DNA of 64,000 bases from Bifidobacterium sp. ESL0775 (GTDB lineage: Bacteria; Actinomycetota; Actinomycetes; Actinomycetales; Bifidobacteriaceae), in assembly GCF_029395475.1 (NCBI RefSeq), contig NZ_CP113917.1:1-64000 (forward strand), written 5' to 3'. Shown here one piece after another: positions 13,672 to 22,397 of this stretch. Every line of letters begins with the position of its first letter. The stretch's first letter is position 1. The notes under the pieces were generated by a model, which was given only the letters and a program-made list of their open reading frames with translations, made no database searches and was not told where the DNA came from. The position numbers and the translations under genes are program-made.

Positions 13672-15750
13672 GTGGCAATTTTCGAGCTGATCCTCTGTAT
13701 TCTGGGGGCCGTCGTGCTCTCATCGTTCATCAGCCGGTTCATTCCGCGAATATCGACTCCGCTTGTCCAGATCGCGCTCGGCGTGGCCCTCGCTTTTTTG
13801 CCCGCGTTCCCGCACGTCAAGCTCGACCCGGAACTCTTCATGGTCATGTTCATCGCGCCGCTGCTCTACGTCGAAGCGCACGAAATCGACAAGCGGATGC
13901 TCTTCAAAACGTTGAAATTCTCACTGCCAATGGCCATCGGGCTGGCGCTGGGGACCATGGCCGTCGTCGGATTCCTGCTGCACGCCGTGTGGCCGGTGAT
14001 CCCCCTGGCGGCGGCGTTCGCGCTGGGCGCGGCGCTCGGCCCGACCGACGCGGTGGCGGTGTCCTCGCTTTCCAGCGAAGCCTCGTTCACCAAAGAGCAA
14101 TCCGGCATACTGACCGGTGAGTCGCTGTTCAACGACGCTTCCGGCGTCATCGGCTTCCAGTTCTCGATCCTCGCCGCGGTGACCGGCTCGTTCTCGATGG
14201 CCAACGCGACCAAGGATTTCCTGCTTTCGTTCTTCGGCGGAATTATCGTCGGCGTGATTGCGGGCTTCCTTGCCAACTGGGTCTTCACGCTGGCGCGGCA
14301 ACTGGGCTGGGAGACGATGACCACCCGCATTCTGATGGAACTCTTCCTGCCGTTCCTGGTCTTCCTCGGAGCCGAAGAACTGCACATTTCCGGCATCCTC
14401 GCAGTGGTCGCCTTCGGTCTGACCGTCCACTTCGACCGCAACGGCATCGGCGGGCCGAACGTCGCCCGCACGAATATCGTCTCGAACAGCGTGTGGACCG
14501 TGCTTTCGTTCGTGCTGAACGGCACCGTGTTCATCCTGCTCGGCATGCAGCTGCCGGGAGCCATGGTCGCCAGCTGGAACGACCACAACGTCAGCAACAC
14601 CGCTTTGGTCAGCATCATTCTGCTGGTCACCTTCGTGGCCATCGCCATCCGCTTCCTGTGGGTCTGGCTTATCGCCGCGCCCACGCGCGACCGAGAGACC
14701 GGCAAGCGCGTCACCCTGAAGGCGCGCTCGTTGCGCGACTCGGCGGTCATGACGTTCGGCGGGCCCAAAGGCACCATCACCCTCGCGTTGATGTTCACCA
14801 TTCCTTATACCGTCGCGTCCGGCGACGCTTTCCCGATGCGCAATGAGCTCATCTTCATCGCCTCCGGCGTGATCGTCCTGACGCTGTTGCTGGCCAATTT
14901 CATGCTGCCATTGCTCGCGCCAGCCAAAGACGATGCCAATGAATCCGAAAAACTCGTCGAAATCACCATCGAGGAACTCAAACGCACCGTGCAGGAGCTG
15001 ACGGCCCGCGTGAACGACGACAACAGACGTGTGGTGCTGCCCGTCATCGATTCATACAACAATCGTATTACAAAACTCCGGCAACGCATGGGCGGCTTCG
15101 ATATCCAGGAATTCGAGACTCTGCAGATCGACGCGCTGCATTGGGAAAAGGATTACGTGCACGACCGGCTGGTCGACGCCCAGGCCGACACGCAGATGGA
15201 CGAGCACAATCGTCAGCTGCAAATCGAGGCGTGCGAGCGCATGCTCGACCAGATCATGAACACGTTGCGGCATACCGCCGACAAGAAGACCCATCATCGT
15301 GCGGTTTCGCAGATACGCGGGCGGGTGCATGCGTTGAAACGACAGATCACGGCCTTCGCCAGGCGAGCCAACAACAAATTCCGTCGCACCGCGCCGATGC
15401 TCAATGAGAATGAAATCTACTACTATCTGCGGGCCACCCAGATCGACGCCATCGACCACGTCATCAACAAGCTCTATAAGGAAATGCAAGGCGATACCTA
15501 CAAATCCGAATACTGCACACTGCTGCTGCGCGACTACCAGCGCGCCCGCGCGGAACTTCGCAGCCGCAAGGACGTCGCGGCCGCCGCGAAGGCCGCGCCG
15601 CAAATCGACGAGGTCAAGCACGAGAGCTATTCCATCGAGCTCGAGGTCATCCAGAACATGCTCGACAACGGAGAAATTTCGCGGAGCCAGGCGAAGCACC
15701 TGCGCAGGAACGTTTATGTGATGCAGGTTGATGCAGAAGCAGAATTATAA
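13672..15750 (+). CDS. Na+/H+ antiporter, CPA1 (NhaP/NhaK-like) family
   Basis: The 692-residue protein has an N-terminal transporter domain of about 12 membrane segments (1-420) and a long cytoplasmic C-terminal region predicted to be helical and charged. The family's ion-binding region shows GAALGPTDAVAVSSL and LTGESLFNDASGV. It would exchange Na+ or K+ for protons for pH and salt balance. The start is GTG 13672 with AAAGGAACC upstream. The C-terminus QVDAEAEL is nearly duplicated as untranslated sequence about 130 bp downstream. It is divergent from tadA. Confidence 0.9.
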   Translation: MAIFELILCILGAVVLSSFISRFIPRISTPLVQIALGVALAFLPAFPHVKLDPELFMVMFIAPLLYVEAHEIDKRMLFKTLKFSLPMAIGLALGTMAVVGFLLHAVWPVIPLAAAFALGAALGPTDAVAVSSLSSEASFTKEQSGILTGESLFNDASGVIGFQFSILAAVTGSFSMANATKDFLLSFFGGIIVGVIAGFLANWVFTLARQLGWETMTTRILMELFLPFLVFLGAEELHISGILAVVAFGLTVHFDRNGIGGPNVARTNIVSNSVWTVLSFVLNGTVFILLGMQLPGAMVASWNDHNVSNTALVSIILLVTFVAIAIRFLWVWLIAAPTRDRETGKRVTLKARSLRDSAVMTFGGPKGTITLALMFTIPYTVASGDAFPMRNELIFIASGVIVLTLLLANFMLPLLAPAKDDANESEKLVEITIEELKRTVQELTARVNDDNRRVVLPVIDSYNNRITKLRQRMGGFDIQEFETLQIDALHWEKDYVHDRLVDAQADTQMDEHNRQLQIEACERMLDQIMNTLRHTADKKTHHRAVSQIRGRVHALKRQITAFARRANNKFRRTAPMLNENEIYYYLRATQIDAIDHVINKLYKEMQGDTYKSEYCTLLLRDYQRARAELRSRKDVAAAAKAAPQIDEVKHESYSIELEVIQNMLDNGEISRSQAKHLRRNVYVMQVDAEAEL

Positions 15751-15795
15751 GGGTCTCCGACTGTACAACCCTACTTATTTCAACCTGCATCCTTC

Positions 15796-15887
15796 GCGCG
15801 CTTCGGGCGCGCTCACCTCGGCTACACGAAGCCCACTGGGCTTCTTGCTTAACGCCTCAGCAGGTTGATGCTGAGGCTGAAATCTAA
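15796..15887. terminator. Cluster of three hairpins and a duplicated gene tail between convergent genes
   Basis: Three stem-loops follow the antiporter: GCGCGC with a TTCG loop (about 15796-15813), GAAGCCC-ACT-GGGCTTC followed by TTGCTT (15828-15850), and GCCTCAGCA pairing with TGCTGAGGC (15854-15877). The middle one is the best terminator. The segment 15858-15887 repeats the last 30 nt of the antiporter gene imperfectly and would encode QVDAEAEI-stop, so it looks like a relic of a gene 3' end. Confidence 0.6.
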
Positions 15888-16682
15888 TCACACAACACCG
15901 GAGGAGATGTTGTTGAGGAGGAGCCATTGGGTGAGGTCGACGAATTCGGCGGGGCTCACGGCGTGGTCGAGCTGATGGTAGTGCTTCACCGTCAGCCATG
16001 TATGCTCCTCAAGCCAGGCGGTCGCGCCGTAGATCTCGTACTTCGGCAGGACGTTGTCGCGATCGCCGTAACCGTAGAACACCGGCTTCTCCATATCGTC
16101 AAGCCGGTCGTCGGCAGGAGCCGTGCCGGGCACCTGTCCCGGGGCCACAAAGCCTGAAAGCGCCGCGACCGCGCGGTAGCGCTCGGGATGTACGCGCAAC
16201 AGATGGATCGCGAGCGCCGCGCCCTGCGAAAACCCGATGGGCACTAATTCGCGTTCAGGATCGATATGCCCGGCAACCCACTTGTCGACGGCGACGGCGG
16301 CGGCGAAAATGTCCCTGTCCAGATCCTCGCCGGTGGGCACGCCGTCGTGGAACCAACTATACGCGCCGGACCCGCTGCCGAACTCCCCCGGCCCCTCAGC
16401 CTGGAGCACCAGCGGCGCGCGCAATGAGACGTAGTCATTGCCGGGCGCGACGTAACGCATCATTCCGGCCAAATCCTGCTCGTTCGAACCCCAGCCGTGC
16501 AGGCACAGGAACATCGGACGCGTCGGGCGCGCCTTGCCTCCGCCTTGGGAATAGACCACGTGGGAAATCTCCATCGGATCGCCAAAGCGTCCGGGAATGG
16601 CATCGGATTGGCGGCCGATCAAGCCGCCCTTTTCGCTTTCCGCCCCGCTGGAATGTTCGCTGCTCACTGCTTCATCGCTCAT
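15888..16682 (-). CDS. Phospholipase/carboxylesterase-type alpha/beta hydrolase
   Basis: About 264 residues in the abhydrolase_2 (carboxylesterase/thioesterase) family. Visible elements are LCLHGWGSNE for the oxyanion strand, the nucleophile Ser in GFSQG, Asp in GYGDRDNVLP and His in QLDHAVS. There is no signal peptide, so it should act in the cytoplasm on short-chain esters or thioesters; the substrate is unknown. ATG 16682 is chosen because TATCAT lies exactly 7 nt upstream and no Shine-Dalgarno exists; ATG 16691 and TTG 16709 are in frame but less likely. Confidence 0.85.
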   Translation of the reverse strand: MSDEAVSSEHSSGAESEKGGLIGRQSDAIPGRFGDPMEISHVVYSQGGGKARPTRPMFLCLHGWGSNEQDLAGMMRYVAPGNDYVSLRAPLVLQAEGPGEFGSGSGAYSWFHDGVPTGEDLDRDIFAAAVAVDKWVAGHIDPERELVPIGFSQGAALAIHLLRVHPERYRAVAALSGFVAPGQVPGTAPADDRLDDMEKPVFYGYGDRDNVLPKYEIYGATAWLEEHTWLTVKHYHQLDHAVSPAEFVDLTQWLLLNNISSGVV

Positions 16683-16862
16683 AGACACCATGATAAACGG
16701 CAAACCCAACAGCAGCCGAAAATGTTCACTCCAAGATTCAGAGGCAAAAACGAATCGTCAATGGCGCCAGTGAATGGTTGGCGGGGAAGCCTTGTGCGCA
16801 TCAGATATCAGACGGCAAACAGCAAACAAATTCGTCCAATCCGTCAGAAACAGGCGCAAAGG

Positions 16863-17552
16863 CTATTCGTCGTCACTGGACCCAATCGGCTCCAGCTTGC
16901 CTCCCCATTGCTGTTGCAGGGTCTTCATCGGCTTGGTGCCGCCCACAGCCATCCACAAGTCGTTGCTGAGCAACCGCAGATCTTTGGGATCCACCTTGCC
17001 GCCACCGTATTGGCTGATCAGGTTGCCCGCCTGCGAGCGCACCATGTCGCCGTCCATCGACGCCGCGGCCTTGGACTGGAAGGTGATGAACGCGACGCGC
17101 GTGGTCTTGCAGAGCGACGCGGCGTTCACGCCCGGCAATTGGCTGGAGGCGTCAACGTCCGCCCACCCGCTCGTGCAGGCGCCGGTCTGCTGCTCAATGC
17201 CTTGTTTCATCTGCGCTTCGTCGCCTTCCGGGGCTTTGGTCTTGCCCTGGACCACAGATACTCTCGGATCTTCGGCGATGATGTTTTTCGTATTATGATT
17301 GAACGTTTTAAGCGATACCACCAACGCCACCGCGACAACGGCAATGACCACAACGATGATCAATGCACGGAAAAGGAAAGACTTGTGGCCTCTATGCTGG
17401 CGCAAGGCCCGCGATCCACCCGCGCGCGATTCTTCACGGCGCAAATCGTTGACATTGTACGAACGGTAGCCGAGGTCGGAAGGGCCGTCACTTTCTTGCG
17501 GACGAGAGCCATCGTCGGCCGCGCCACTGAAGCGATCGGAATCGTCTTTCAT
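16863..17552 (-). CDS. Single-pass membrane protein of unknown function
   Basis: The 229-residue product has a polar N-terminal region of about 60 residues, one membrane segment (FLFRALIIVVVIAVVAVALV), and an external domain of about 140 residues with two Cys (in TGACTSGW and ASLCKTT) that could form a disulfide. I recognise no named family. ATG 17552 has AAAAGGA about 6 nt upstream, preferable to ATG 17558, which touches it. A role at the cell envelope is an inference from topology only. It is upstream of the esterase on the same strand, 180 bp away. Confidence 0.65.
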   Translation of the reverse strand: MKDDSDRFSGAADDGSRPQESDGPSDLGYRSYNVNDLRREESRAGGSRALRQHRGHKSFLFRALIIVVVIAVVAVALVVSLKTFNHNTKNIIAEDPRVSVVQGKTKAPEGDEAQMKQGIEQQTGACTSGWADVDASSQLPGVNAASLCKTTRVAFITFQSKAAASMDGDMVRSQAGNLISQYGGGKVDPKDLRLLSNDLWMAVGGTKPMKTLQQQWGGKLEPIGSSDDE

Positions 17553-17800
17553 GAACATCCTTTTCGTCCACGGACCTCACCGGGGCTTCCGGGATATCCA
17601 ATTCTCGGTTCCAGAAAGAGTCAGCGCAACCGCGGCCCGCTCCAGGAACCTGTTACTGGGATAAGTTTACCTCGCAGAAAAGCCATTCGTGACCATTTCG
17701 CTTCCGTTTTGCGCCTACGCTCAGCGGCCATGGAAACCATCACAAAACCAACGAATTGGATCATCGGGAATGCCGTCAAGATAGAAAGCGTCCCGCGAAA

Positions 17801-17907
17801 AGAGAAACCCCGGTGCCAGAAGCACCGGGGAAGAGAAGAGAGAAGAAGAAAGGGTTCAATTATCGGCAAATCCAAACTTCAAAATCACCGGTCAACTCTT
17901 GCTGACA
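17801..17907. repeat. 107-bp direct repeat, copy A
   Basis: This copy matches 19964-20070 at 104 of 107 positions by direct reading. It begins AGAGAAACCCCGG and ends TTGCTGACA. The pair brackets the LRR surface protein gene. Copy A includes the terminator of that gene. Confidence 0.95.
17802..17830 (-). terminator. Terminator of the LRR protein gene
   Basis: On the minus strand a 9-bp stem (CCCCGGTGC with GCACCGGGG) is followed by TTTCTCTTTT. It lies about 160 nt past the stop codon of the LRR gene. Bases 17553-17800 hold no gene I can support. Confidence 0.8.
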
Positions 17908-17991
17908 TCTCTTATATAACTACGCAATCCTTGAAGTGAGAATCGGATTACCTGAAAATTAGCTACAAACTTCGGCGTTCACCCAATCATC

Positions 17992-19863
17992 TCACTCACG
18001 ACGGCGAACCAGGAGGGCACCAGCGGCCAGGGTCAACGACATGACAGCTACAAGCGCTACCACAGCAACTGACGAACCGGTCTTCGCAAGCGACGAACCT
18101 GAATCCTTTACTCTTGCAGCAACTACCGTAACCGGTGACCATCCTACAAGTCTGCCATTAGCATCAAGCACTGCGATGGTATGAGCACCTGAATACCCGG
18201 CCGGGATACGCACGGTTACAAAATACCCGTTCGCATCTTTCTTGACCAGCAAAGCATGGCTTTGCCCATCTGAGGTCAATGCGACTGGATCCGAATAGAT
18301 GTAAGCATATACATAGTACGGACGGCCAGCATCAACAGCGGCCTTGCCACTGTCTCCAAGATTTCCTATGTTCATACGCACATCCGAACCCGCAACGGCC
18401 GAAGCTGGAGCCGACACCGAACCTTTGTTCGAGGCAGACAACGACGCAAACGTCGGAGCCACAGGAACACTTACGGATGCCGTTGCGCCAGAGGTCGAAT
18501 CAACAGGTTTTGAACTACCGCCAGAAACGGTAGGAGAGTTTTCATCGCCCGTGCTGTCAATCGTATACGGCTGTGAAATGGTACCCGAGAAACTTGTATC
18601 CCAGTTCAAAGACAACTTCTGCGTAAAGGTCAACGAAACGGTGCCGGGGGCAGTCAATGAATTCCACGTCACCACACCAGCCGAAGCATCATATGTACCG
18701 TTGGCAGGAGACACGGAACTCGGCTGGATATACTTACCGTCAAGTCCCACAGCGGTTTTCACCGACACAGAGGAACCAATCCTGACAGGATTCAGTGTGA
18801 TGCGCTGCCCTCCAGCAGGTTGCTTGTCAATATCACCATTCCCATATCCATTCTCGTATAGTTTTTGATTGATGATACCGCGAAGATGACTGATATCAGA
18901 TATCTGATTGCCTGCCACGGAGAAGCTGTTAAGCTTGGTTAACTGGTTCAAAGCATCCACATTGGTGAGACGATTACTTGCAAGCGTCAGATTGGTAATC
19001 TCGGAAAGAGCGGCAAGAGCATCCACATTCGTGAGCTCATTGCCATCAAGATACAACTCATCCAAATTGGTAAGTTTTGCAAGCTTATCCACATTAGTAA
19101 TATGATTTCGATTGAGCCATAAATCACTTAGCTTGTGGAGCGAAGCGAGGGCATCCACATTCGTGAGCTTATTGCCATCAAGATACAACTCATCCAAATC
19201 GACGAACTTTGCGAGTTTTTCCACGTCGGTAAGAGAGTCATCACTCAGATCCAGATTCGTGAGGTTGGGCAGTTTTTCGATTCCGTTCAAATCAGAAAAC
19301 TCACTGCCGGATATACCAAAACCTGCAAGGTTCGGCAATTGACTAGCCACATCGATAACCTCATGCGCATCAGCACTCGACAGTCTCTCATTCCTATGAG
19401 GATCTGCCACACTACAAGTCCCCTCACCACGATTACTGATGTATAATGCATGAAGGCCTTTAAGATGTCCTATCAACGAGAAATTCTTTCCAAGAGAGGA
19501 ACCTTGACACTCTGCTTGAATGGAACCTAATTTAGTCAGATATTGGACGCCCTCCCAATCACTAACTTTTTGTGGGAGTAAGAAATTACTGTTTTTCCCC
19601 GCCATACTGTCAATCATGTTCTGCGTGAAAATGTTATTCGGTTTCACACTTTCGCTTGTTGAAGAAATTGTAGACGCTACGGCCTTCGCCAGATTCTGAT
19701 CCGGGAAACATTGCGCTATCGTACTTGTGCCAACCACGCAGCTACTCTCATCTTGCGTGGCAACCAGCGCTTCCGATGCATTCGCTACGCCGACACCGAT
19801 GCCAGATACTACCATGCACGCGGCCGCAAACGATGCAGCCAATGAATATCTCTTCTTCGTCAT
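17992..19863 (-). CDS. Internalin-like LRR cell-wall-anchored surface protein
   Basis: About 623 residues. An N-terminal signal peptide (KKRYSLAASFAAACMVVSG) is followed by a cap region and about seven 22-residue leucine-rich repeats with the pattern LDELYLDGNxLTNVDALA. An internalin-like Ig/adjacent domain and a Ser-rich region follow. The C-terminus carries LAKTG (encoded at 18076-18090), a hydrophobic helix and RRRE, so the protein should be attached to peptidoglycan by a sortase. Two repeats are duplicated at DNA level with a 132-bp period (19019 and 19151). ATG 19863 follows AAGAGAG and starts the signal peptide; ATG 19887 is also in frame. Likely role: binding host or microbial surfaces. 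Confidence 0.88.
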   Translation of the reverse strand: MTKKRYSLAASFAAACMVVSGIGVGVANASEALVATQDESSCVVGTSTIAQCFPDQNLAKAVASTISSTSESVKPNNIFTQNMIDSMAGKNSNFLLPQKVSDWEGVQYLTKLGSIQAECQGSSLGKNFSLIGHLKGLHALYISNRGEGTCSVADPHRNERLSSADAHEVIDVASQLPNLAGFGISGSEFSDLNGIEKLPNLTNLDLSDDSLTDVEKLAKFVDLDELYLDGNKLTNVDALASLHKLSDLWLNRNHITNVDKLAKLTNLDELYLDGNELTNVDALAALSEITNLTLASNRLTNVDALNQLTKLNSFSVAGNQISDISHLRGIINQKLYENGYGNGDIDKQPAGGQRITLNPVRIGSSVSVKTAVGLDGKYIQPSSVSPANGTYDASAGVVTWNSLTAPGTVSLTFTQKLSLNWDTSFSGTISQPYTIDSTGDENSPTVSGGSSKPVDSTSGATASVSVPVAPTFASLSASNKGSVSAPASAVAGSDVRMNIGNLGDSGKAAVDAGRPYYVYAYIYSDPVALTSDGQSHALLVKKDANGYFVTVRIPAGYSGAHTIAVLDANGRLVGWSPVTVVAARVKDSGSSLAKTGSSVAVVALVAVMSLTLAAGALLVRRRE

Positions 19864-19915
19864 ACTTACTCTCTTTTCCAACACCATTGACAGGAAATAA
19901 CTAAACGCACAAACT

Positions 19916-19943
19916 ATGTTACACGGATTCGTAATTTATCCAA
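19916..19943 (-). promoter_or_regulatory. Candidate promoter of the LRR gene
   Basis: Minus-strand TTGGAT (19938-19943) and TAACAT (19916-19921) are 16 bp apart and lie about 50 nt upstream of the preferred start. Confidence 0.45.
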
Positions 19944-19963
19944 AAATAAAATATTAACATTAA

Positions 19964-20070
19964 AGAGAAACCCCGGTGCCAGTAGCACCGGGGAAGAGAA
20001 GAGAGAAGAAGAAAGGGTTCAATTATCGGCAAATCCAAACTTCAAGACCACCGGTCAACTCTTGCTGACA
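19964..20070. repeat. 107-bp direct repeat, copy B
   Basis: Copy B includes the same hairpin terminator but lies upstream of the LRR gene promoter with no gene whose transcript it would end. Bases 20071-20326 up to dcd hold no recognised gene. Confidence 0.95.
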
Positions 20071-20326
20071 GTTATTATGTAACCCCATAATCCTTGGGAA
20101 CAGGCTCAGATTCGCTGTGAATTATCTGAGAATTCGACAATTTTGCCTATTTTATGACCTTTAATGGCGGAAAACCGTAATTATAGGCTATTCAAGCAAG
20201 CCACAAACGCCTCGGACCGCCGCAACGTCTACACTGAGAGCGGAACAAGAAATTGCCGCGCCCACGGAATTTGGTGGGTGTCCATATCGACCGGGCGTAG
20301 GCAGGCAACCAGATTCTGGAGGAACC

Positions 20327-20908
20327 ATGCTGCTGTCTGATCGCGACATCCTCGCCGCCCAAGCCGACGGCCATATCTCACTGGACCCGTGGACACCCGA
20401 AATGGTGCAACCGGCCTCCATCGATGTGCGGCTCGACCGGTATTTCCGGCTGTTCAACAACCACGCCTACACCTACGTCGATCCGGCGGAGAACCAAGGC
20501 GACCTGACCGAGCAGTTCGAGGTGGGGCCAGACGAGCCATGGATCATGCATCCCGGCGAATTCGCGCTGGCTTCGACTTGGGAATACATCAAACTTGACG
20601 GCACCATCGCCGCGCGGCTCGAGGGCAAGAGCTCGCTGGGACGGCTCGGCATCCTGACCCATTCCACCGCGGGCTTCATCGATCCGGGCTTCGAGGGGCA
20701 CATCACGCTCGAGCTTTCCAACGTGAGCACACTGCCGGTGAAGCTTTGGCCGGGGATGAAAATCGGGCAGATGTGCTTCTTCGAGCTGAGCTCGCCCGCT
20801 GAGCACCCATACGGTTCGACCGGCGTCGGCTCGCATTACCAAGGCCAACGCGGGCCCACCCCTTCGCGTTCGTACGTCAATTTCTACAAGGCCGAAATCG
20901 AAGACTGA
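20327..20908 (+). CDS. dcd: dCTP deaminase, probably dUMP-forming
   Basis: The 193-residue homotrimeric enzyme deaminates dCTP to supply dUMP for thymidylate synthesis. Conserved blocks are PASIDVRLD (about 28-36), [12 protein letters not shown] with the catalytic Glu (about 98), and [24 protein letters not shown] near the end, which closes over the nucleotide. Sequence resembles the actinobacterial (Mycobacterium) type, which is bifunctional (deaminase plus dUTPase), more than the E. coli type; this is inference. GGAGG stands 5 nt before ATG 20327. Confidence 0.95.
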   Translation: MLLSDRDILAAQADGHISLDPWTPEMVQPASIDVRLDRYFRLFNNHAYTYVDPAENQGDLTEQFEVGPDEPWIMHPGEFALASTWEYIKLDGTIAARLEGKSSLGRLGILTHSTAGFIDPGFEGHITLELSNVSTLPVKLWPGMKIGQMCFFELSSPAEHPYGSTGVGSHYQGQRGPTPSRSYVNFYKAEIED

Positions 20909-20971
20909 AGTCGTTTCGTCCTTTGCTAACTGTTTTATCCCGTCCGACGTCTAGCCGAATTCTGGACTACT

Positions 20972-21091
20972 GCGACGAAAAGCACCCTTCAACATGCTTT
21001 TCGTCGCGCCACAATCGTCAACGCGACCAAAAGCACGGTTGGGCATGCTTTTCGTCGCGAGTTTAATCTGGTTGCGACCAAAAGCACGGTT
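20972..21091. repeat. Palindromic intergenic repeats between dcd and rlmB
   Basis: The first unit pairs GCGACGAAAAGCA with TGCTTTTCGTCGC perfectly (20972-21008). The second (about 21022-21058) pairs GCGACCAAAAGCA with TGCTTTTCGTCGC with one mismatch. A third half-unit, GCGACCAAAAGCACGGTTG, follows at about 21074-21092. The order is hairpin, hairpin, half-unit. Confidence 0.8.
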
Positions 21092-21150
21092 GTGCTGACA
21101 CGCGCGGCGCGCTGACGAGGTTGGCGCGGGGTGCTGGGACAATTGGCGGT

Positions 21151-22155
21151 ATGGCTAACAAGAAGGGCCCGATCAAAGGTTCGGGCGGAAAACATCGCAA
21201 CGCGCTGAAAGGCCGCGGGCCGACGCCCAAAGCCGAGGACCGCGTGTATCACAAAGCATATCGAGCGAAGCAGCAGAACGAGAAACGCCGTTTCGCCGAT
21301 CCTCGGCTGGCGGCACGACGTCGCGCGGCTAAGTACACCTCGGAATCCGACGACTTGGTGGTCGGCCGCAACGCCGTGCTTGAGGCGCTGCGCGTGGGCG
21401 TGCCGAGCACGCAGCTTTACATCGCCAACCGCATCGAACACGACGACCGCACCCGCGAGATCGTGAAACTCGCCGGCATGCAGGGCCTCAACCTGCTTGA
21501 GGCCGACCGGCTGGAGATGGACCGCATCGCGCATTCGCGCAACCACCAGGGCATCATTCTCAAAGTGCAGCCGTACCAGTACCACACGCTCGCGGAGCTT
21601 GCCGACAAGGCCGACAAGAAGTCGCACGCCATGGAGGAGGCCGATTCGCAGAGCGCCCGCATCAACGCGAGGCCGCTGTTCATCGCGCTTGATGGCGTCA
21701 CCGACCCGCAGAACCTTGGGGCTGTCATCCGTTCGGCGGCCGCATTCGGCGCCAACGGTGTCATCCTGCCGGAGCGTCGTTCCGCCTCGGTCAACGCCGC
21801 GGCATGGAAGGTCTCGGCCGGCGCGGCCGCGCATCTGCCGGTCGCCCGCGTGGTCAATCTGACCAAGGCCGTCGAAGCGCTGAAAGAGCGCGGTTACTAC
21901 GTCGTCGGACTTGACGGCGGTGGCGACGCCATCGTCGGCGAAAGCGGTTTCGAAACCGATCCGCTGGTCGTCGTGCTTGGCTCGGAAGGCAAGGGCCTGA
22001 GCCGCCTGGTGCGCGAAGCCTGCGATTCCATCGCCGGTATCCCGATTTCCAGCGAAGTCGAGTCACTCAATGCCTCGGTGGCGGCGGGCATCAGCCTCTA
22101 CGCCGTCTCCCGCGCCCGCAGCAAGGCTGGAGAAAAAGCGGACAATAGCAACTAA
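21151..22155 (+). CDS. rlmB: SPOUT-class 23S rRNA 2'-O-methyltransferase (RlmB/TrmH family)
   Basis: The 334-residue product starts with a basic N-terminal extension (about 1-70, Lys/Arg-rich, likely RNA binding), then an RNA-substrate-binding domain (VGRNAVLEAL) and a knotted SpoU methylase domain with DGVTDPQNLGAVIRSAAAFG, VVVLGSEGKGLS and IPISSEVESLNASVA, the three SPOUT motifs. By family it should methylate a G in the 23S P-loop region. An in-frame start at 21121 exists, but ATG 21151 is preferred: GACAAT lies 7 nt upstream and there is no Shine-Dalgarno. Confidence 0.9.
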   Translation: MANKKGPIKGSGGKHRNALKGRGPTPKAEDRVYHKAYRAKQQNEKRRFADPRLAARRRAAKYTSESDDLVVGRNAVLEALRVGVPSTQLYIANRIEHDDRTREIVKLAGMQGLNLLEADRLEMDRIAHSRNHQGIILKVQPYQYHTLAELADKADKKSHAMEEADSQSARINARPLFIALDGVTDPQNLGAVIRSAAAFGANGVILPERRSASVNAAAWKVSAGAAAHLPVARVVNLTKAVEALKERGYYVVGLDGGGDAIVGESGFETDPLVVVLGSEGKGLSRLVREACDSIAGIPISSEVESLNASVAAGISLYAVSRARSKAGEKADNSN

Positions 22156-22175
22156 GCGGAGACACTACTCGTTTT

Positions 22176-22225
22176 GAGCCCGTGCCACATTCCAATCCCG
22201 CAGGATGCGGCACGGGCTCATGTTT
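22176..22225 (+). terminator. rlmB terminator
   Basis: An 11-bp stem (GAGCCCGTGCC with GGCACGGGCTC) is followed by ATGTTTTAA just past rlmB. Confidence 0.8.
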
Positions 22226-22253
22226 TAAGTTCGCATGCATGCCGTATTTGCCG

Positions 22254-22335
22254 TATTTGTCACCTTTTACGCGTTTGCTTGACCCGACTACGCAAAAGAT
22301 GACAAATAGGACAGCTAAATGTCACCTTTTGCGCA
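22254..22335. repeat. Palindromic intergenic repeats between rlmB and the DUF4032 gene
   Basis: TATTTGTCACCTTTTACG pairs with CGCAAAAGATGACAAATA with two mismatches (22254-22308), and a third direct half-copy, AATGTCACCTTTTGCG, follows at about 22318-22333. The layout, hairpin plus half-unit, matches the repeat cluster at 21 kb although the sequence differs. Confidence 0.7.
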
Positions 22336-22397
22336 GTGGGCCTGTTATCGCGAATAAAAAGTGACAGTTAGCACGGAAATACCAGCATAAAGCGAGC

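Noticed and set aside
17801..20070. Insertion sequence or transposon flanked by direct repeats
   Set aside because: There is no transposase, no terminal inverted repeat and the repeats are 107 bp and contain a gene terminator, so a mobile-element reading is not supported.
20972..21091. CRISPR-like array
   Set aside because: The units are palindromic hairpins with unequal spacing, only two to three copies and no cas genes.
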